This document shows positions 61,743 to 64,000 of a stretch of DNA of 64,000 nt, piece by piece. Under the pieces are notes generated by a model. It did no database searches and was not told the origin of the DNA. It saw only the letters and a program-made list of their open reading frames with translations. This DNA is from Vulgatibacter incomptus_A (GTDB lineage Bacteria; Myxococcota; Myxococcia; Myxococcales; Vulgatibacteraceae). Where the stretch lies: positions 17,663 to 81,662 of the forward strand of contig JBEBXK010000015.1 in the NCBI GenBank assembly GCA_040391605.1, in the 5' to 3' direction. Every line of letters begins with the position of its first letter. Positions within the stretch are counted from its first letter, which is position 1. The position numbers and the translations under genes are program-made.

Positions 61743-62798
61743 TCACGCAAGCGGCGCGGGAGGCGATTCGGGGGACGGAGGTGTCGGCGCTCGCCCCACC
61801 ATCGTCGGCCGCTGCCAGTCGAGGAGGCATGCGGCCCACGAGAGGCCGACGCCAAAGCCTACCAGCATGACCCGCTCGCCTGGACGGAACGGGGCGGAGG
61901 CCTCGCAGAGGACGATGGGGATGGTGGCGCTGACGGTGTTTCCCACCGCCTCGACGTAGTCGGGGGCTCGGGCCAGGTCGAGCCCGAGCTTGCTCCGGAG
62001 CCGGCCGGTCATGAGGGAGTTGGCCTGGTGCAGGACGAAGCGATCGACGTCTTCGGTCGAGAGGCCTGCGGCGCGCAGGTTCTGCTCGACGACCTCGGGG
62101 ACGCGCTTCAGGCAGAAGCGAATGAGCTCCATCCCGTCCATGAAGAGGTCGCCGCCGCCCTGCTCGTGACGCGCTCCGCGGGGGCGCCGAGGCTCCCCTC
62201 GGCTCCCGCCCTCCCGGACGATGAGGCTGCCGGCGCCAGCGCCGTCGGTACCAAAGGAGCACGCGCCGATCCGCGCGCCGCCTGGCGCCGCGGTGATCCA
62301 GGACGCCGAGGCGCCGTCGCCGAAGATGGGTCGCACCGAGCGATCATCTGGGTGGAGGAGCCTGGAGTAGGTCTCGCCGGTGAGGAGGAGGACGTTGCGG
62401 ACGACGCCGCCTGCGACGAGCCCCTTGGCGAGGGCGAGGCCGTAGGGGTAGCCCGAGCAGCCCAGGTTGTAATCCAAGGCTCCACAGGATGTGGAGAGCC
62501 CCAGCCGGTCCTGGAGAAGGCAGGCGGTGGTGGGGAGCAGGTAGTCCGGGCTCTGGGTGCAGAAGAGGAGGAAGTCGACGTCTGCGCGACGGATGCCGAG
62601 GCCGTCGAGGAGGTGGTTCGCCGCGTGGAAGGCGAGGTCGGAGGCGCACTCCCCCGGCGACGCGACGTGCCGGGAGGCGATGCCGATCCTGGGGCCGAGC
62701 TTCTCCATCTCCCACTCGGGATGCTCACCGCCCAGCTGCGCGTTGGTGAGCACATGCTCCGGCAGGTGGTAGGCGATCCCGGCGAGCCACGCGTCCAT
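61743..62798 (-). CDS. 3-oxoacyl-ACP synthase III family protein
   Basis: A 351-residue KAS III-like thiolase-fold enzyme. The catalytic triad is complete: Cys114 (NLGCSGYPYG), His257 (FVLHQAN) and Asn287 (VGNTVSATIP). It would condense an acyl-CoA with malonyl-ACP, or transfer an acyl group to a sugar or ACP. Its ATG overlaps the stop of the ACP gene by one base, and a NeuD-like acyltransferase lies upstream. Such a trio in a polysaccharide region suggests synthesis and attachment of a special acyl group to a sugar rather than primary fatty-acid synthesis. Confidence 0.93.
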   Translation of the reverse strand: MDAWLAGIAYHLPEHVLTNAQLGGEHPEWEMEKLGPRIGIASRHVASPGECASDLAFHAANHLLDGLGIRRADVDFLLFCTQSPDYLLPTTACLLQDRLGLSTSCGALDYNLGCSGYPYGLALAKGLVAGGVVRNVLLLTGETYSRLLHPDDRSVRPIFGDGASASWITAAPGGARIGACSFGTDGAGAGSLIVREGGSRGEPRRPRGARHEQGGGDLFMDGMELIRFCLKRVPEVVEQNLRAAGLSTEDVDRFVLHQANSLMTGRLRSKLGLDLARAPDYVEAVGNTVSATIPIVLCEASAPFRPGERVMLVGFGVGLSWAACLLDWQRPTMVGRAPTPPSPESPPAPLA

Positions 62799-63046
62799 CA
62801 ACCCACCTTCTGGTGGAGCTGTGCGAGGAGGTGGCCGCTGACGTCGGAGACCGTGACGAAGCCCTTGATCTCGGCGGCGCCGAGGACGAGATGCCAGCGC
62901 TCGTCCACCATGGAGATCAGGGTGAGCCAGGCGATCGAATCCCATTCGGGGACGTCGGCGAGGGCGCGCTCCGGACGGAGGCTGGACGCCTCGACCTCGA
63001 GCGCCTCCGCGAAGACTTCGAGGATCTCCGCTTCCGTGGCCTTCAT
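62798..63046 (-). CDS. Acyl carrier protein
   Basis: An 82-residue ACP. The phosphopantetheine site is Ser37 in EWDSIAWLTLI (usually DSLxx), with acidic helices around it. It starts directly after the stop of the NeuD-like gene (63047) and its own stop touches the start of the KAS III-like gene, so all three are co-translated. It is a dedicated carrier for the acyl group handled by its neighbours. Confidence 0.92.
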   Translation of the reverse strand: MKATEAEILEVFAEALEVEASSLRPERALADVPEWDSIAWLTLISMVDERWHLVLGAAEIKGFVTVSDVSGHLLAQLHQKVG

Positions 63047-63718
63047 TCAGGACTCCCCTTCCCCGGCATCGATGGTCCTGGCTGGGACGCCGAAGACGGT
63101 GGCCCCCTCCTTGACTCTCTTGAGCACGACGCTGCCCGCGCCCACCCTGGCGAAGGCGCCGACCCTGGCCTTGGGCAGGAGGGCGGCGTGGCCGCCGAGG
63201 AAGACGCCCCGCCCCAGCTCTACGTGGCCCATGACGTCGCAGTAGTCGGAGACGGTGCAGCCATCGCCGACGGCGGCGTCGTGGCCGATCGACGAGAAGA
63301 GCTGCACGGTGACGAAGTCCCCTACCCTGGCGCAGCCGCCGACGACGACGTGGCGCCAGAGGAAGATCCCGTTGCCGAGGACGGCGTCGGGATCGACGTA
63401 GGCGGTCGCGTCGATGAGGTTGGTGAAGACGGCACCCCTCGAGCGGAGGAGCTCGCAGACCTCGAGCTTGGGGCGCGGCGACGCGATGGCGCAGATGAAG
63501 CGGTCCTCGGGTCGGGGCTCGTAGCTGTGGATGGCGCCCAGGATCGGTGTGTCGACGCCCTTGGCGCGGAGGGCGGCGGCGGTCTCGGCGGGGGCGTCGT
63601 CGAGGAAGCCCGCGATCCGTCGCCAGCCACGGCGCTCCGGGGGGAGCTCCGACGCCACCCGGAGCATCACCCTGCCGAGGTCCCCCCCGCCCACGATGAT
63701 CAGCCCGGGCTCCTCCAT
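63047..63718 (-). CDS. NeuD-like sugar O-/N-acyltransferase
   Basis: A 223-residue protein. A Rossmann-like PglD_N domain (LIIVGGGDLGRVMLR, FLDDAP) occupies residues 1-85. Left-handed beta-helix repeats follow (YVDPDAVLGNGIFLWRH, ARVGDFVTVQLFSSIGHDA), ending VFGVPARTI. These enzymes add acetyl or longer acyl groups to nucleotide sugars; with the ACP and KAS III genes beside it, an acyl-ACP donor is plausible. The start at 63718 has GGAGG six bases upstream. Confidence 0.9.
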   Translation of the reverse strand: MEEPGLIIVGGGDLGRVMLRVASELPPERRGWRRIAGFLDDAPAETAAALRAKGVDTPILGAIHSYEPRPEDRFICAIASPRPKLEVCELLRSRGAVFTNLIDATAYVDPDAVLGNGIFLWRHVVVGGCARVGDFVTVQLFSSIGHDAAVGDGCTVSDYCDVMGHVELGRGVFLGGHAALLPKARVGAFARVGAGSVVLKRVKEGATVFGVPARTIDAGEGES

Positions 63719-63812
63719 CTTCGCCTCCGCCGCTGCCGAAGTCTGCACGCCAACAGGATGGGGATGGCCGCCTCGCAACGGGCAGTCCCAGCAATGGGCC
63801 ATCCCGCCAGCG

Positions 63813-64000
63813 TCACGGCGCGCTCGCCTCGGTTGGAGGTTCTGGGGCGGTGAGGCGCAGCGGGGTGTCGAGGCAGCGGGGGCTCCCCTTCCTCGCGAAG
63901 CGGACGATCGACGTCTGCGCGGCGGCGGACGGCCCCACGGAGACAGCGATGGCAAAGAGGTAGAGGCCGAGGAAGTGGCCGAAGGCGGGCTCCGGGTAGA
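63813..64000 (-). CDS. C-terminal end of a membrane protein (partial)
   Basis: Only the last 62 residues are visible, reading inward from the right edge: YPEPAFGHFLGLYLFAIAVS, then a basic hydrophilic tail ending in EPPTEASAP. The hydrophobic stretch is the last helix of a membrane protein, conceivably a polymerase or acyltransferase of the polysaccharide locus, but this cannot be decided from the fragment. It ends 95 bases upstream of the NeuD-like start on the same strand. Confidence 0.5.
   Translation of the reverse strand, partial: YPEPAFGHFLGLYLFAIAVSVGPSAAAQTSIVRFARKGSPRCLDTPLRLTAPEPPTEASAP

Noticed and set aside
1..64000. CRISPR arrays, rRNA and tRNA genes
   Set aside because: No regularly spaced repeats of 25-40 bases and no tRNA T-loop/acceptor combinations or rRNA-like segments were found on reading through.

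Overview
The window is GC-rich DNA (roughly two thirds G+C by eye), densely coding, with many overlapping ATGA/TTGA gene junctions and frequent GTG/TTG starts. Lipoproteins with short lipoboxes, a DUF2156 protein, UbiB and MMACHC-like proteins, an ECF41 sigma factor and tyrosine-autokinase polysaccharide genes together suggest a Myxococcota / deltaproteobacterial-type chromosome. This placement is inference; no rRNA or tRNA was found. || Left part (1-12.3 kb, almost all minus strand): an acyl-CoA catabolic cluster (benzoate-type CoA ligase running off the left edge, acyl-CoA dehydrogenase, enoyl-CoA hydratase, RidA-like protein, SDR) whose composition matches the aerobic 2-aminobenzoyl-CoA (anthranilate) pathway. 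It is followed by a translationally coupled three-gene operon (internally duplicated membrane protein, gluconate-2-dehydrogenase subunit-3-like protein, GMC oxidoreductase), an M2 (ACE-like) zinc peptidase lipoprotein and a long acyl-CoA dehydrogenase. || 12.4-22.6 kb: a nicotinamidase-fold protein lacking its catalytic residues, a DUF2156 membrane protein, a UbiB kinase/GTPase pair, a CblC-like protein, a zinc alcohol dehydrogenase, an SDR, a maltose-type acetyltransferase and thpR. || 23-27 kb: the most unusual unit, a coupled pair of a 1023-residue membrane-anchored P-loop ATPase with a periplasmic coiled coil and an MscS-type channel. || 27-37.7 kb: an accessory, eroding region: alpha/beta hydrolase, shortened PAP2 gene, HD-domain fusion protein, a truncated second copy of thpR, a haem-motif lipoprotein, an IS21 remnant, an ImmA/IrrE protease with a membrane partner, a frameshifted OafA-like acyltransferase carrying an octanucleotide repeat, and a truncated transposase. 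|| 37.8-48.5 kb: a visibly lower-GC surface-polysaccharide locus read on the minus strand: GT4, pyruvyltransferase, O-antigen ligase/polymerase, flippase, CapK-like adenylate-forming protein, GT4, WcaJ-type initiating sugar transferase, GT4; a decayed UDP-glucose dehydrogenase lies just upstream. || 48.9-54.7 kb: another eroded accessory stretch with a lipoprotein, an alpha/beta hydrolase, an ECF41 sigma factor divergent from its likely target gene, proline iminopeptidase, a DUF5808 fragment and a transposase relic. || 54.7-64 kb: a second, GC-rich polysaccharide region: FemAB/GNAT-like transferase, Wzz/Wzc tyrosine autokinase, GT4, flippase, and a minus-strand KAS III-like synthase/ACP/NeuD-like acyltransferase cassette, ending in a partial membrane protein.
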